Positions 35,831 to 48,649 of a stretch of 64,000 nucleotides of DNA are shown piece after piece (the first letter of the stretch is position 1; each line of letters begins with the position of its first letter). The notes below the pieces were generated by a model. It was not told the DNA's origin and made no database searches. It worked only from the letters and a program-made list of their open reading frames with translations. Source of the DNA: Epiperipatus broadwayi. Its lineage: Eukaryota; Onychophora; Udeonychophora; Euonychophora; Peripatidae. The stretch spans positions 2,173,881 through 2,237,880 of the forward strand of contig JAQFVV010012489.1 of assembly GCA_028023455.1 (NCBI GenBank), given 5' to 3'. The position numbers and the translations under genes are program-made.

Positions 35831-37959
35831 AAATAGGTAGACCAATATATCAAATTTTATAATATTAATTACAAATTTTATTACTATACTGAATGCTGAA
35901 ATATTTTGAAGGGTTGCAACTGTATTATCATGCCACATCCCTTGTAATTTTGATAAAGTATGATTTTTTAAAATAATTATTGAAGATATGTAGCTAATAA
36001 GATTTAATCAGGTAAGTTATGACTGTAAAAAATAATAATGGCTCTAGTTATAATGCAATTTTTCACGATCTACAAGTGTTGAGTCCTTTGTTAACTTTTA
36101 CTTTAAAGGAGCAAGACTATACTTTCAATAAATCTGTATTTCAGAAAAAAATGTTATTTTCAAAAAGATATGACATAATCACATTATATCTTTGTCATAA
36201 TCTTTTTCAACAATTATTTATCTGAATGAATGAAATAAAGACAAAGTGTCGATTGTCTACCTAGGTTACTTAATTGTAATTCATCATATTTTAGGGGTAT
36301 TGAAAATACTGCTGTTTATATCAAAATTATTAAAGCTCTGCACTATAAATTAAAATTGTATATGCTATTTCTACCGCTTAATAAGAATTCAAGATATACA
36401 CTAAACAAAATGCATTATTCTAACAAACAACTCCTTGAACATACTTTATTTCAAATATGATATCGCACATAATTTTATCACTTATCTGGAATAATACTCA
36501 ACCTGCTTTCCGGAAAGAATTTATCAAAGTTACGTAATTACTACAAGTGAGTAAGAGCTGTATTTATATGTTCTTAAGCAGAAAACAATGTAATGCTCAC
36601 AAGACACAATGTCTCACATCTTTTTAAACTGAAAGCAATTCAAAGAATAGCAAACATTATTTAAATATTATTGGATGCTACTGAAAAAATTAGATTTACA
36701 ATTCTTTTTTTAAGTCACAGATGACTAGATTATTAAATTGTCCTATTTTGTTTCCATCATAAGATAATTTACTTCTTACTAGAATGGTTGGTGATAATAA
36801 AAAAATGAATGAATTATTCCATCATTAAAGTAATGAATCTGTCCTTAAGCAGCCTGAAAAAGCAAGCAAATCATAGATGATTCCGGAAAAAGTCTATTTC
36901 ATATGATTGCCAAGAGTTGATGCATTTCACGATACAACAATAATAATGAAATTATTTGTAAAGAAAGGAAACCGAAACAAATTTAAAAGTGAAAGATAAG
37001 TTTTAACATTGCTAACTCATATAATACATAAATGAAAACATCAATATTCATAACATGAGAGAAATGGGATCAAGAGTTTTCTTCAAACCTACTCTAGATC
37101 CATCTACTGAAAGCACCAAAAGATGTAGTCTCATAATATTTCAATAATTTTCTGATTTTTGTCTTTGCCAATGAAGATTAAGATTCAAAGCTGGACTAAC
37201 ATTTGGTAGCCCACTTTCAATCATTTATACAATTCAAACTAATAATCCAAGATTTTAAAAAAATTATTAAAATTTGAACCCAAAGTAATGTTTGCATTAT
37301 TAAATAAAGTTTGCATTAGTAAATAAGATTTGATTTTGGATCAGTTTTGATATATTTTAGAGACATATGTTATGCCAACTGTAATCCCCTTTTTGTTATT
37401 TTGCTAGACAGATTAATAGCAATAATTCATGTGATACTGTTGGAGAAATAAAATGTAAGAGTTTACCTCTTCTAAGTATATAAGGGCATCTTTCTATGTT
37501 AGAACAAATATGAATGAGCTTTGAAATTTCAAGAGGTGAGGATTCAGTCTAGTGCTTTAGAATAAATATCAAAGAGCTTTAAAGTTTGTGGGTTACTCTT
37601 TATATATAATCATTGTTATCATAACATACATGAACAGTCTTCTGCAAGACGATTCAACAAAATGTATCTATAAAAGTATGTCACAAGCCATATTTATTCG
37701 TTCAGATCCATCTGACTTCCCTATTTCATCATCATTCTTTTGCTATAATCATTTCTTGAAGATATTTCTGAAGTCTAGATCTGTAGTAAAAGTTGCTCTA
37801 GTATCAATTATCATTTTTTATTGCTAAGCTGTTAATACATCTTCATTAAAGTACTTAATTTTTATATTCATATCAATAATTCTATTCTTTGAATCCATTC
37901 AACTTTTTATCCATTTTTTTATTTTCATACTTCTTGTGTTATAATCTGTTACTTTAGAT
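35831..37959 (-). other. Intron segment, nothing recognised
   Basis: AT-rich intronic DNA. Some stretches (36500-37200) are less AT-biased and look like old transposon sequence, but I cannot name a family. Confidence 0.4.
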
Positions 37960-38960
37960 ACATCAGACAAACATCACAATCCATCATCATCACCACTTTC
38001 AACCACTATCGACTCTCAGCAGGAAAGATCTTTCCAAACTTAGTCCAGTTTCTATGATGTCTAGCTTTTTTTTGTTCAAATCAGTAAACATTTTTATTTC
38101 ATCCATTTCACATTTGAGCTCTTTCTAGGTCTTTTGCAATCTTTTGAAATCCAATTTAAAATTGCATCTGTCAATCTAGATTATCTCTTATAGCAATATG
38201 TCAAATCCAGCTCCACTTCTGTCTCTTAATTCTTTTAATGATGTCAATAATACCTTTTTGTTTTTTCATCCATTTATTTTATTTTTGGTTTCTTGTTATA
38301 TCTAACATTTCTCCATATTTTGTCAAATAGTTTTAAGTCTCATTACTCTTCTGCTAAGTGTCCAAGTCTCAGATTCATAAATAAAAACTCATAAAACACA
38401 TTTATTGAAAACTTTCTTTTTCAAGCATATATGAATTTTTTTTTCAATATTAAGCTATATTTCTACCATAAACACTCCATCCAAGTTTTATTCTATGATT
38501 ACTTTGATCCATTAGTTTTCATCTATATTAATAATCTAACCAATATATTTGTAGTTGTTAACTTCTTTTAATTTATCATTATCAATCTTTATGTTTCTAT
38601 TTTGGGAAAATGCTTAGCGTTTTCCTTTAATTCTACTTTTTTCACCATCACCTGAAAGCTCTTGTAATATTTCCTGAAGCTCTGAAATTTTATTTCCAAA
38701 AAAAAAAACTCCATCATATGCAGAATCTAGATGACTTAAATAATTCTCATTAACTTTTACTCCTTTAGCTTCCCATATTAATAAAATCACAGAATAGTTT
38801 TTGTAAATCTGCTGTAAAAATTTTAAAAGATAGAATCACTGTGTTGTACACACACCCTTGGTTAATGTTAATATTCTTAATATCACTATTTAATGTAATC
38901 ATTATTGTTGGATTTTGATAAATATTCTTCAGAATATGACAATATCACAATTAAGGTATC
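37960..38960 (-). pseudogene. Non-LTR retrotransposon remnant (reverse transcriptase 3' part), copy 1
   Basis: Minus-strand translation gives GVKVNENYLSHLDSAYDGVF, corresponding to the ..L.hLrFADDi.. catalytic region with the Asp pair altered. It is followed by ISELQEILQEL, LKEVNNYKYIG, KKVFNKCVL and SETWTLSRRV in the order typical of insect-type LINEs (..qCVLPv.tYG.ETWTLT..). The 3' end reads GTGATGATGATGG, a tail common in RTE-type elements. Broken throughout. Confidence 0.72.
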
Positions 38961-39019
38961 AATCACTATATCATCATGTATCCATCATTTTTTATACTTA
39001 CACAATCTCTTAATACAGT

Positions 39020-39160
39020 AGCAACTTTCACCATACAATATTACCACCTAGTGCAAGCTATAATAACCAATGAAGTCTAAAAAGTTAGTGCATCAAAATT
39101 TTTATGTAGTGCCAACTCATCCAATATTCTCAGATGAGTTTCTAGTCTACAGCTGCAACA
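39020..39160. repeat. Dispersed repeat, related to 54890-55050
   Basis: Ordered shared words with 54890-55050: caccatacaatatt/tccatacagtagt, gtgcaagcta, aatgaagt/caatggatg, ctcatccaatattctcaga/ttcatccaatatcctcaga, tagtctacagctg/tagcttgtggctt. Probably an old mobile element of unknown type. It ends ~125 bases from a C2 exon. Confidence 0.5.
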
Positions 39161-39285
39161 ATAATTATTAATATTAAATTATTCCCTTGGATCTTATTAA
39201 TATTATTTCTATAAGCTGTTTATAAATTTTTTGTTTGTACAATATGTTAAATATTTAAAATTATCATGGAATGTAGTAGGCTTAC

Positions 39286-39384
39286 CACTATCTTCATGTC
39301 GGGAACAAGGCCAATAGCTGCCATGTACGTGCTTCCTATGGTTTTAATCTTGTCTATACCAGCAAAACGCTCATCTCCCAATAG
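39286..39384 (-). CDS. rut: Adenylyl cyclase exon: adenine-binding Lys strand of C2
   Basis: Thirty-three codons, phase 0 at both ends (taaag acceptor, gtaagc donor). The peptide begins LLGDERFAGIDKIKTIGSTY and ends MAAIGLVPDMKIV. The second Lys of DKIKTIG corresponds to the C2 lysine that contacts the adenine ring of ATP in mammalian cyclases (known from family structures, not shown here). GIDKIKTIGSTYMA and the GLVPDMKI tail resemble the rutabaga group more than ADCY5/6 or ADCY9. Confidence 0.92.
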
Positions 39385-39809
39385 CTTTATTAAAAAATAT
39401 ATATGATTAAAATTATGACATTGAAAAGGTCTTCCTGTAGATGTATATATTAAAAATTAAAACAGATTTCACCCTAATGTTTCTGAAATGATAATAAAAG
39501 AAATGCAATTAATATTTGTAAATATTAAAAAAGGTAAAATTTTGGAAAAACAAAATTACAGCATTGTAAAATATATAAAGATGGCTAATACGTAATTTTT
39601 AGAATTTTAAATAGGCTTCTTTAATTAAATTAAATACAGTGTCAAGTTTTGTCTATTAATTATAACGCCCTTTCTTTAAAAAAAAAAAGCAATAAAAAAT
39701 ATAGATACAAATATGCTTATCTTTAACTGCTTTGTAAAAAAGAAACTAATATTCTAAAGTCGTTGATCCAAGCTTAAAAGTATTTTAATTAAAAATGGGC
39801 TTCATGATG

Positions 39810-40010
39810 CGATAGTAAATTCAGCCTTCCATTACGCCCATAGCCTAAATTGAAAGCAGGCAGGATTCCAATAGGATTTTTTTACCTCAGGTAACTGGTT
39901 CGTTGCTGAATCTAATATTAGTCAGCAAATAGGTATCTATTTTATAGCGAGAAGAATTGAACTGGATTGTAAAAATCATTCTATTCTTAGCTACACGACA
40001 ATTGTTACGC
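39810..40010 (-). mobile_element. Possible SINE, minus strand
   Basis: On the minus strand, tcgtgtagctaagaatagaa and ccagttcaattcttctcg resemble A and B boxes ~40 bases apart. Downstream comes tagatacctatttgctgac and a gttacctgaggta segment. The fit is weaker than at 35655. Confidence 0.35.
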
Positions 40011-42639
40011 AAAATGAAAAGTATCTTCTCTTTTATTGGTTCTCTATTAGGGAGTTATTAAAATAATTTTTTGCACTGCAAAAGATAATTGAAAGAATTG
40101 ACTTTATATATATGTTGGTGATTCCTTTTTGTTTAAAATATACATTTATTTATTACAACCACATTTATAATTTAAAAAATTATTATTACTTTGTTTAATT
40201 AATATTGGACTTAAAAAAAAAATTAGAGATTATTTTAAAAAATAACTTCATTTTATGACCAACAGATGGCGGTATAAAACTACAAAACTAGATGTAAATA
40301 GAGATAATAAATTTAATAACCATCAAATATTTGTTTAAATTAACAGTTATAGAAAAAATGCAAACTAAAATAAGCTAGGAAACACAATAAGAAACAAAAT
40401 TCTAACATTCTAGAATGACTATAACATGCAATTAGAAGTTCAAATGTTTTAAAATTTAACAAAAATGTAAACTTATACGTACTTTAAAAAAGTATTTAAA
40501 AAAATAACATTAAGATATTAGATAATCACATACGAAGGATAATAAAGAGGTATAGGGGAAAAATATATGGATTAAGAAATTAAACATTTTTGGATGAGGC
40601 ACAATATAATATTTATGTACACGTGACTATATATGTAGTATGTAATACACACACTTTAATATATTATAATTTTGAATAAGTTTAGAATTTTTTATTCATA
40701 AAATTATGAACATTTTAATTGGAATAATTTTGCCATGAAATTGGCTATGTTGCCATGGCAACTATCTAAGATAAAAATTGTGGGGGAATTTATGAGGAAA
40801 ATTTTCCATTAACATTTTCAGAAAACATTATATTTACAAACATTTATATTGCATTTAACTTGCCTAAAATAGTAAATAAATCTATATTAAAAAAATGTAA
40901 ATAAAGCATATTTTCTTTTTCAGTTCCACAAACATTAATCACCTCTTTATGCAACTTTTAAGATAAAAAAAAAAAAAGAATATATATATATTCATCATAT
41001 CAATATATCATTCTCATCTGGCATCTGAAAATCGGTTCCCACTAGTTGTTCTGGCTCCTTTTTTTTAATTTTCTTTTTTCCAAATCCCTTCCTATTTTAT
41101 CAAAGTTTTAAAGCTTATATGTAATCTTTAAATGACCCATTTGTATACATTTTTAAAGCTAACATAAAACTTCTAATTATAGCAATATTTATTTAAAAAT
41201 TGTTTTCATTTTTGTAAAATATTTTCAATACTCCCACACTAATAAAAGGAACAAAATATTTTAATATTAATTTAAAAAAAAAAAATGTAAAGACTTCTTT
41301 AATTACTATACATTTAATAAAAATTTAAATCTATTGATTATATTCTCCTTCACTTAACAATATATTTTGTCTATGCTTTCATTTTAACTACCTTTTCATT
41401 ATACTTTTATCTTTGTAAGAATATGTCAAACCCAATTTTTTTTCCTCTTTAATTTCTGCATAAAAAATCTTTTTGTCACCTATTTTTAATATTTGTGACT
41501 ATCTACTCAATCAATCATTTTAATTTTCTACAAATCCATAGATAAAAAATATTCAATTGATTTCCACTCTTCTTAATAATCTGAATTTCTACTTTACATA
41601 AAATTTCACTGCAAGCTAATATTTTAGTAATCTCTTTTTTTTACTTTCAAATTCAATTTGTAATTCAAAAATTTCAATCATATTTTTTATTTTTTTAAAA
41701 TAAAGTTTCTGTCCTATATATAGTAATACGATGGGGAAGTCAGTGTGGAAATGATGGTGGTCATATCTGGAATAATGGCAAAATCATTACCCCCTCCCCT
41801 CCCAAGTACACTAAATATTTCAAATAATGAAATTTACAAAAAGTATAATATTTAAGTAATGTTTATAGCATAGTTTAGTAAAGTATGATATTAAAGTAAT
41901 GTTCCATATCACAAAATATATAAGAAATTTTATATATTCAAAGAGCATGAAATCAAGCAGTCTCTGAGAGATCAGCCAATTACTCCTCAGAGCAACTACG
42001 ATGTAATTATCCATGATTAGCTCTGTATCATCCAGCATTATAATAAGTAATACAAAGAAAGAAATAACCATTTATCAACATGAATAATCCATCAAAAGAA
42101 ATCAACAGTCAATCTGGTGACTGGATTGGAAATGGATCTTTTATAGACCAGGCTAACTATTTAACCATTGCCTGCTTCAGGAAATTATTTAACCATTAAT
42201 TTGGAGACACAAACTAAGTGCTTATCCATCAGAATACCTAACTAAAAACAATTCTGGGATATTAAGACATGTTGATCATCATCAATGCTCTGTCCATTTA
42301 GAACCATTGATGTACTGGCCAACTATAAAACTTAATTTCTAATAGACTAAACTAAATAAAATGTATTGCAATATTCTCTTTTACACCAACTAGGATGATG
42401 ATTGATCATCTCTGGATGCCCAAAAGCACTAGTATACACCCCCTTTTATATATCCAGCCATTATTGCATGAATCTAACTCAGAAGAACACAAGCTCTATA
42501 ACTTACAGTGACCAAGAGCTGATGTAATACAATTTTTAACAATTGAATTCAAGTTTACTAATAACAATAAAAAAAATTGAAATTAAGGTCTCTAGAATAT
42601 GGTCTACAATTAGAAGTCTTCTGATTTTGATTAACATAC
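40011..42639 (-). other. Intron segment, nothing recognised
   Basis: AT-rich intronic DNA with A/T runs. Bases 41700-42600 are less biased and may be old repeat sequence, but no family is recognisable. Confidence 0.4.
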
Positions 42640-42800
42640 AATAAAAAATCACATTTGTGATTTACAAAATTATTAGACACAATTCAAGTTATTACATTAT
42701 GATTTACATTATTAATATACAAAATTTAAGTTATGATATGATGGTTTACATATATGTGATTTACAGAATTCAAGTTATTATATTGATTTACATATATGTT
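42640..42800. repeat. Degenerate tandem repeat
   Basis: The words tgatttacaaaatt/tgatttacagaattcaagtt and attcaagttatta/tttaagttatgat recur three to four times with ~40-60 base spacing. This looks like a decayed local tandem array. Confidence 0.45.
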
Positions 42801-44757
42801 CCATTTGGTTTACTTAAAACAGTCAGCATACAGGCATATGGCTTGATATAAAATGAACATGTTTGAATTTATCAAAATAAAACTTAAAAATATATATAAT
42901 TCTATTTGAAAACTATACATAAAAGTCACACACATATGTGCATCTATGAACATATAGATATGAATTAATATTATTAATTAGATTCTTTTTTTCAGTCAAT
43001 AAAATATTTTCTTTTACCCTTTTTAAAAAAACTAGTCAATTTTTTGACAGGTAACTCAAAAGTTTTTTTTTTGACATGTTACTCTCAATTTAATTAATTA
43101 CATCTTTAAATTCATCTAAAAAAGATTTTTGAAGTCCTCTCTTTTTTCAAAATAAATAGTTTATGAATCAATCATTGCTTTTATATTTTAATTCAATTCA
43201 AGCAAAATTATTTACTTGTTATCTTTTAAAATATATAGATTTTTAAATGTTATTTCTAGTTAAGAAATTATTTAAAATTTCATTCTCATTATACATAATG
43301 CTACTCATCACTGTATATACATTTATCTGTGCTTTTCTTTGTGAGATAGGTATAGTCCAGGATTATCATAATCAGGAAGATATAATCAGGTATGTTAGCA
43401 TTCTGGTTTAATGAGCTTCAGGCCAGAAAACTTTTTAGAACACCTTTAGAGCTATGAATTTCAACATGAAGAAGTGGGTCATTTTCCTCCATGTGAATTT
43501 AAACTTCATTATTGAACTGTAGAGCAGCTGTTTCCTTGCATTCTTACATCTTCATGCACTTTTCTGCATAACTCTACTAGCCATTCTCTGCTACAGTTAC
43601 CAACAAACTAGCCAACTCTTCACAAAAATATTAAGTCTAGAACTGTCTTCAAAAAAATTATCCAAATTTCACAGCTGTCCCATTTGGCCACTGCTTCCCA
43701 AAATATTAAAACCAGACTTCTGGCCAGCTCTTACAAAACTGCAAGCCAAACTGAACTGATATTTTTATCAGTCATTTTATAGAATCATCTGAGGTGATAA
43801 AAACACCATAATTGAAACAGAGTTTTTTCTGTCTAATCCTTATCTTGATTAAAATCAATTTCAATCTTTTTAAATCACTTAATTACAAGCTACTTTTGGA
43901 AATCTTATCAAAGATTTTTAAAAATAGATAATAGAAATGCATACAAACATTAATTAAAAAATAGATATTTTATACAAGTTTTAATTAAAAGATTTCAAAA
44001 ATAAACCCTGCTTGTTTTTAATTTTCAAAATCAGAATATTATTTATTTAGATCTTTTTTTTAAGAATATTTATTTCATAATAAAATTCTGTTTTAATTCA
44101 GAGTTATTTAACCCTTTATTTACTATTTTTATTCCAAGTGAAATTTAGAAAATATCTACAAAAATTTGTGTTTATTTCTACTTTTCCTTTATATATATAT
44201 ATGCACACTTACAACTACATTGTTGTGTGCCATGTAACCCAATGGGTTACAATATCGATATACATAAACACTTAACCATTTTTTTTAAATTCTAAAGTGA
44301 ATGGTTTACAAAGTAATCTTATTTAAAAAAAAATTAAAACCCCATTTAATTAATACATTTTAAAATTTTAATCTCTTTCATGCTTGTCTTATTATCTTCA
44401 CTTAGCCAGGTTTTTTTATTGTTCAAAAGCACTAGGCTACAAACCCATATATCTAATTTTACATTAAATTCCATTTCAAAATTGTTATAAATTTTATTAA
44501 TCCAGTTAAATTCTCGTTTTTATCTAAAAACTGCCCATGTGGTGGTTTGTACTGGCAGAGAACAAACTTTAGATTAAAAAAAAAACATAGACAGATATAC
44601 ATTGGGCAGTGACTTATAGACAAAAATGAAATTATTCAATGTAAAATAGTATTTTTTTTTTAATGAAAGAAATTAAAAGCATATTAAAATGTTTGGAATA
44701 TTTCAATACATGAATAAAAATATTGGTGTTTGCCTGAAGGTTTGTGATAATGACATT
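42801..44757 (-). other. Intron segment, nothing recognised
   Basis: AT-rich intronic DNA. The stretch 43340-43830 is more balanced and repeat-like but unidentified. Confidence 0.4.
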
Positions 44758-45256
44758 TTAGTTGTATTTATATGTTGGGCTATTTCCATCATCTAATATT
44801 AAATATTGGATGTCTTTAGAAAAATGCAACTTTATTTAAATTTTCCAATTAGATTCAATTGATAGTAGTAGTATATGCACATTGTTTCAAGTGGCATTAT
44901 CTTTTCAGATATTGCTGGCTTGACCAGTGGAAGTACTAGAATTTAGAATCAAACTTGAATCTTTAGATTCTTGAATATTGAATTCTCATTCAGTTGGTTA
45001 GAGTGTTACTTTAAAATTCAATATTCAAAAATCTAAAAGTCCAGGCTTGATTCTCATACCAGTACTGTTATTGGTCATGGTGATAACACCCAAAGAAGAG
45101 AGGATAATACTACTGCTTAAAATGTTGTATATAACTATCCTATATGCTACTATTAATAGTTGAAAAGAATTGGATAATTTAAATAGTTATATTTTTCTAT
45201 AGACATTCAATATTTAATAATGATGGAAATAGTTCAACATATAAATACAACTACAA
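44758..45256. repeat. ~500-bp foldback element
   Basis: Outer arms 44758-44879 and 45140-45256 are clear inverted copies (tagttgtatttatatgttg, tatttccatcat, ttaaatattg.atgtct.tag). The homology continues inward: ttgaccagtgg.agtactag pairs with the complement of ccagtactg..attggtca, and gaatcaaacttgaatct with the complement of 45025-45055. Almost the whole element is thus a palindrome with arms of ~230 bases. The inner part includes a tRNA-B-box-like aggcttgattctc, so it may be an inverted dimer of a SINE-like unit. Confidence 0.75.
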
Positions 45257-45584
45257 TGAATAAAAATAGATTAGTAAAAATATATAGAAAGTTATGCAGA
45301 AAGTTTTATATCATGCAAAAGTAATACATAAATTATTTGTGTGTATTGAAATAAATGGTTAAAGAATATATTACAGATATGTTTTTATGAGAAGAGGAAA
45401 AAGAGGACAGACAAGATGTTTAAAAAAAACTTGAAGGAAATGATCAAAAAATAGTTTGGATTTATATTAGATTAAAAATTATATAAGATATGTAAAAGGA
45501 TATTTGATACCAATGGATAGAGCTTATTGTTTATTTGATTCAAAGACAAATACTTTACATATGAAGAAAAAAGATAAAAATAGA

Positions 45585-45690
45585 ATAAAGATTTGGACTA
45601 TAGTGATTGACTTAAGGGAGGGAATATTGAATATTTATTTTTGGAGAGTAGGATGTTTATGATGAAACAAAAGAGGTTGAGATTTTATTA
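45585..45690. repeat. Dispersed repeat pair, member 1
   Basis: Matches 46600-46690: agaataaagatttggactat/tataagaatttggactgtg, cttaag.ggag, gaatatttatttttggagagtaggatg/gaatatttttggaatgtaggatg. A purine-rich old repeat of unknown type extends around both copies. Confidence 0.5.
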
Positions 45691-46332
45691 TATTTTGCTT
45701 AGATCTTTATAAGAAAAATGAGAAATAGGATAGTGGAATTAATGGAACGGTTGTAATTGAAATGGACTAGAAAAATGAAAATGATTCAGAGATGAAAAAA
45801 GTGATATGGTAATAAGGAGTAAAGTTTATTGTGGTATATTCTTTATCTTTGTTAATAGGATCTCTGGACTAAGATCTATTCATAGAGACATCTGATATCA
45901 TCTGAAAAGAAGCCATTTTACACACAAAGTGAATTAATCAATGGATGAAGGAAGGTTTGTTTATAATATCACTTATTTATGGGAAATGGAATGAATACTT
46001 TCTTAATATGAAAGTAAAAAAAAAAAAACAATTTTAAGGTTACAGTGTTTTATTTGATTATCTTGGAGAAGGTAATGAATATGGTACATTTTAATAAGTA
46101 AAGTTAATAGAGAATTTATTTTTATGAATTATATAAGAAATGGGTATAAAATATATTCCATATTATAAGGGATGGGAGAAGGGAGTAGTTAAATTAATCA
46201 AAGAAAAATAAATATAGGTAATGAATATGAATAAAAGCTAATTCAGAGTCATTCAATTGTTACTAATTTTCTTTTCTGAGCCAATGTAATATCTGGTAAA
46301 ATTAAAATACACACAGAAAAGATTGTTTTTTA

Positions 46333-46495
46333 AAGTAAAATTTAGTTTTATTACTGCCTAGCATACTTTCAATATATTTGTACTATATCATATTCATGGC
46401 ATATAGTGGTTAATCACACTACTATATGCCATGAATATGATGTAAAAATAAATTGAAAGCATTCTAGGCAGTAATAAAGCTAAATATTATTTTAA
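46333..46495. repeat. Palindromic MITE-like element, ~160 bp
   Basis: Arms 46333-46408 and 46415-46495 are inverted copies (ttattactgcctag.at.c, catattcatggcatatagt) with a loop of about six bases. No coding capacity. It lies between two copies of the purine-rich repeat at 45585 and 46600. Confidence 0.8.
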
Positions 46496-46599
46496 AAAAG
46501 TACCTTTTCTGTAGATATTTTACATAATTTAGAGTCATGTAAAAAAGATATATGAGAATTCTAGAAGAAATTTATTGTTTATGGGCAAGTACAAGACTT

Positions 46600-46690
46600 T
46601 TAGAGAAAGGATACAAAAGTGTATAAGAATTTGGACTGTGAATGTAGCTTAAGTGGAGAATATTTTTGGAATGTAGGATGCTAAAAAAGA
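46600..46690. repeat. Dispersed repeat pair, member 2
   Basis: Second copy of the segment at 45585-45690, same orientation. The 99-codon open frame on the opposite strand (46649-46948) is a by-product of this purine-rich repeat. Confidence 0.5.
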
Positions 46691-47071
46691 ATGGGATAAT
46701 ATATATATAGAATGGGAAGAACATTGCAGTGAGCTATTTTTGTGATGAGAATGTGAAATATTAATACAAAAGTTTTTATGAAAATGGGACTGGGGGAAAA
46801 TATAATAGTATATTAGAAAGAAATGGTGGATGCATAAACAGGTATGCCTACATTGGTGCAAAAAGCTATACAAAAGGGGACTACTAAAATGACAAGATTT
46901 TGAGCCTTTGATGCAAAAAACATCTGACTTTATCCGAGGGAAATCCATTCTATATCTAATCTAATAGTCTGACAGACATATTATTTGGATAAATATACAT
47001 TATATAAGTTTATTTATCAATGAACAGTCATCTTTTTTATCTAAATAAAGGAGTTTCTATTCATCTATTAC

Positions 47072-47218
47072 CTCATCGAAGTCTGCGATGATTTCATTGA
47101 GTAAACGCAAACACTCAACTCCTTGATTATTACCATCAAGCTCTGAATAAAACTCATGGAAGTTCGGGATGGAAGCAAACATTACGCCGGCTTTAGAATA
47201 GGACTGGTGATATAAGTC
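47072..47218 (-). CDS. rut: Adenylyl cyclase exon: first part of C2 catalytic domain
   Basis: Forty-nine codons, phase 0 at both ends, flanked by cttttttag and gtaata. [20 protein letters not shown] is the first beta strand of C2. [20 protein letters not shown] and NEIIADFDE give the following helix and acidic end. In most C2 domains the two metal-binding Asp residues of C1 are absent, and that fits here: the strand reads GVMFASI where C1 has an Asp. The intron to the previous exon is only 288 bases, by far the shortest in the window. Confidence 0.93.
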
Positions 47219-47506
47219 CTAAAAAAGAAAAAAAAAAAATCAAATATATTTTGATTTATTTATATAAATTTTATTTTACTTTTAGTATAGAGGAATAGAA
47301 GAATATTCCTTATTCAAATGATAATACTGTATTCACTTTCCAAATGACACGAAAAATCTTTATAAATATAGCTATTTAATTTTTAATATTTTTTTATTTA
47401 TTGGGAAAATGAAAAAAAAAAAAAAAGGCCAATAGGAATCTTACAATTTATTTTAATAAATTTATTTATGCTTAATCTAATATAAAATCAACCAGCTCTA
47501 ATTTAC

Positions 47507-47626
47507 CATGTGATTGCGAAACTGGTTATCCAGGAAGTAGGTAGCGACATGCGCAGGAAGCACGTTGAACAAGATCCGACGGTTGCTATCCTGAAGATCC
47601 ATCATTTCCTGTTTTTCTTCGGCCGC
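47507..47626 (-). CDS. rut: Adenylyl cyclase exon: signalling helix before C2
   Basis: Forty codons in phase 0, between tttttag and gtaaat. The peptide starts AAEEKQEMMDLQDSNRRILF and continues NVLPAHVATYFL. The charged helix followed by N-x-x-ILFNVLPAHVA-x-x-FL is the hallmark that couples the membrane domain to the cyclase core in class III transmembrane cyclases. The exon ends in RNHM, which joins DLYHQSY of the next exon. Local base composition is clearly less AT-rich than the flanking introns, as expected for constrained coding sequence. Confidence 0.9.
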
Positions 47627-48649
47627 CTAAAAATTATATATATAAATTATTTTTTTAGTTATTTTTACATTTTATAGAATAGAATAGTCAACCTATGAAT
47701 AAACAATATATTTAATAACTTAATCGGATCTTCCAGTTTTTTTATTTCTGATCTCTTTGTCTTAAATATACCTAATATTCAATCTTGTTTCTGTTTATTA
47801 TTCTGTTAAAAACTTAATTATTTAGATCGACAACTATATATATAAAGCCAACAGTTTATTATTTCTTAATCTTACTCTTTAGTTCGTACCCCCCCCTTTT
47901 TTTTTTCTTCTCTCTATTATATCCAAAAGTAAATGAAAGAGGTTTTTTCTTTTCCATTCAAAAGTAAATGGAAGAGAGTATATTGTTGGTTCTTAATGAT
48001 AAACCCGTAGTAAGCCAAATGTAACTCGTGGCAATATTCTTAGTTTAAATTTGAAACCATTTTTACTTAATAGAGTCATCTATTCTCTTTGATATTCATT
48101 ATCTAATACAGGGTTTTTTTTTTTTTTAAGCTAATTTTACATACATATATACAGATAATTCTAACCAATTATGTTTGCATACTTTACATTTTACACGATT
48201 ATGAGTGAACAATTAGAGAACAATATGACTCTAGTTTATGAAGAAATATTCTGGAAGATTATGAAATAAATCATTTCAAAAATCAGAAGTTTGAAACATG
48301 CTACTTACTGTACCATGATCACTTTCTTCCTATATGAAAATGATGATGAATTATTAGTATTTATTTATAGTCTTTTATATGGCTAACAATTTATCTTCTA
48401 GATAGTAAGCTATACTATCAGTTCTATAATATATTTTTAGTATCATAAACTTTTAAAATAAAGCATTGTAATTACAGTTTAAATTTAAAACTAGAAATTA
48501 TTTAAAAAAATGAAATGTACATTTCACGTGTCATTAATACCTGAGTTCAGAACACCATAACTAGTTTAGTAAACAACAAGGAATTGGAAATAAGGGTTAT
48601 AACAAGCTTTTGCCATTCAGCTGTTAAATTAACGTGTAATTGGACTATT
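47627..48649 (-). other. Intron segment, nothing recognised
   Basis: AT-rich intronic DNA with C/T homopolymer runs near 47890 and a T run near 48115. No element identified. Confidence 0.45.

Noticed and set aside
46649-46948. 99-codon His/Ser-rich minus-strand frame
   Set aside because: It is the complement of a purine-rich repeat; the composition follows from that.
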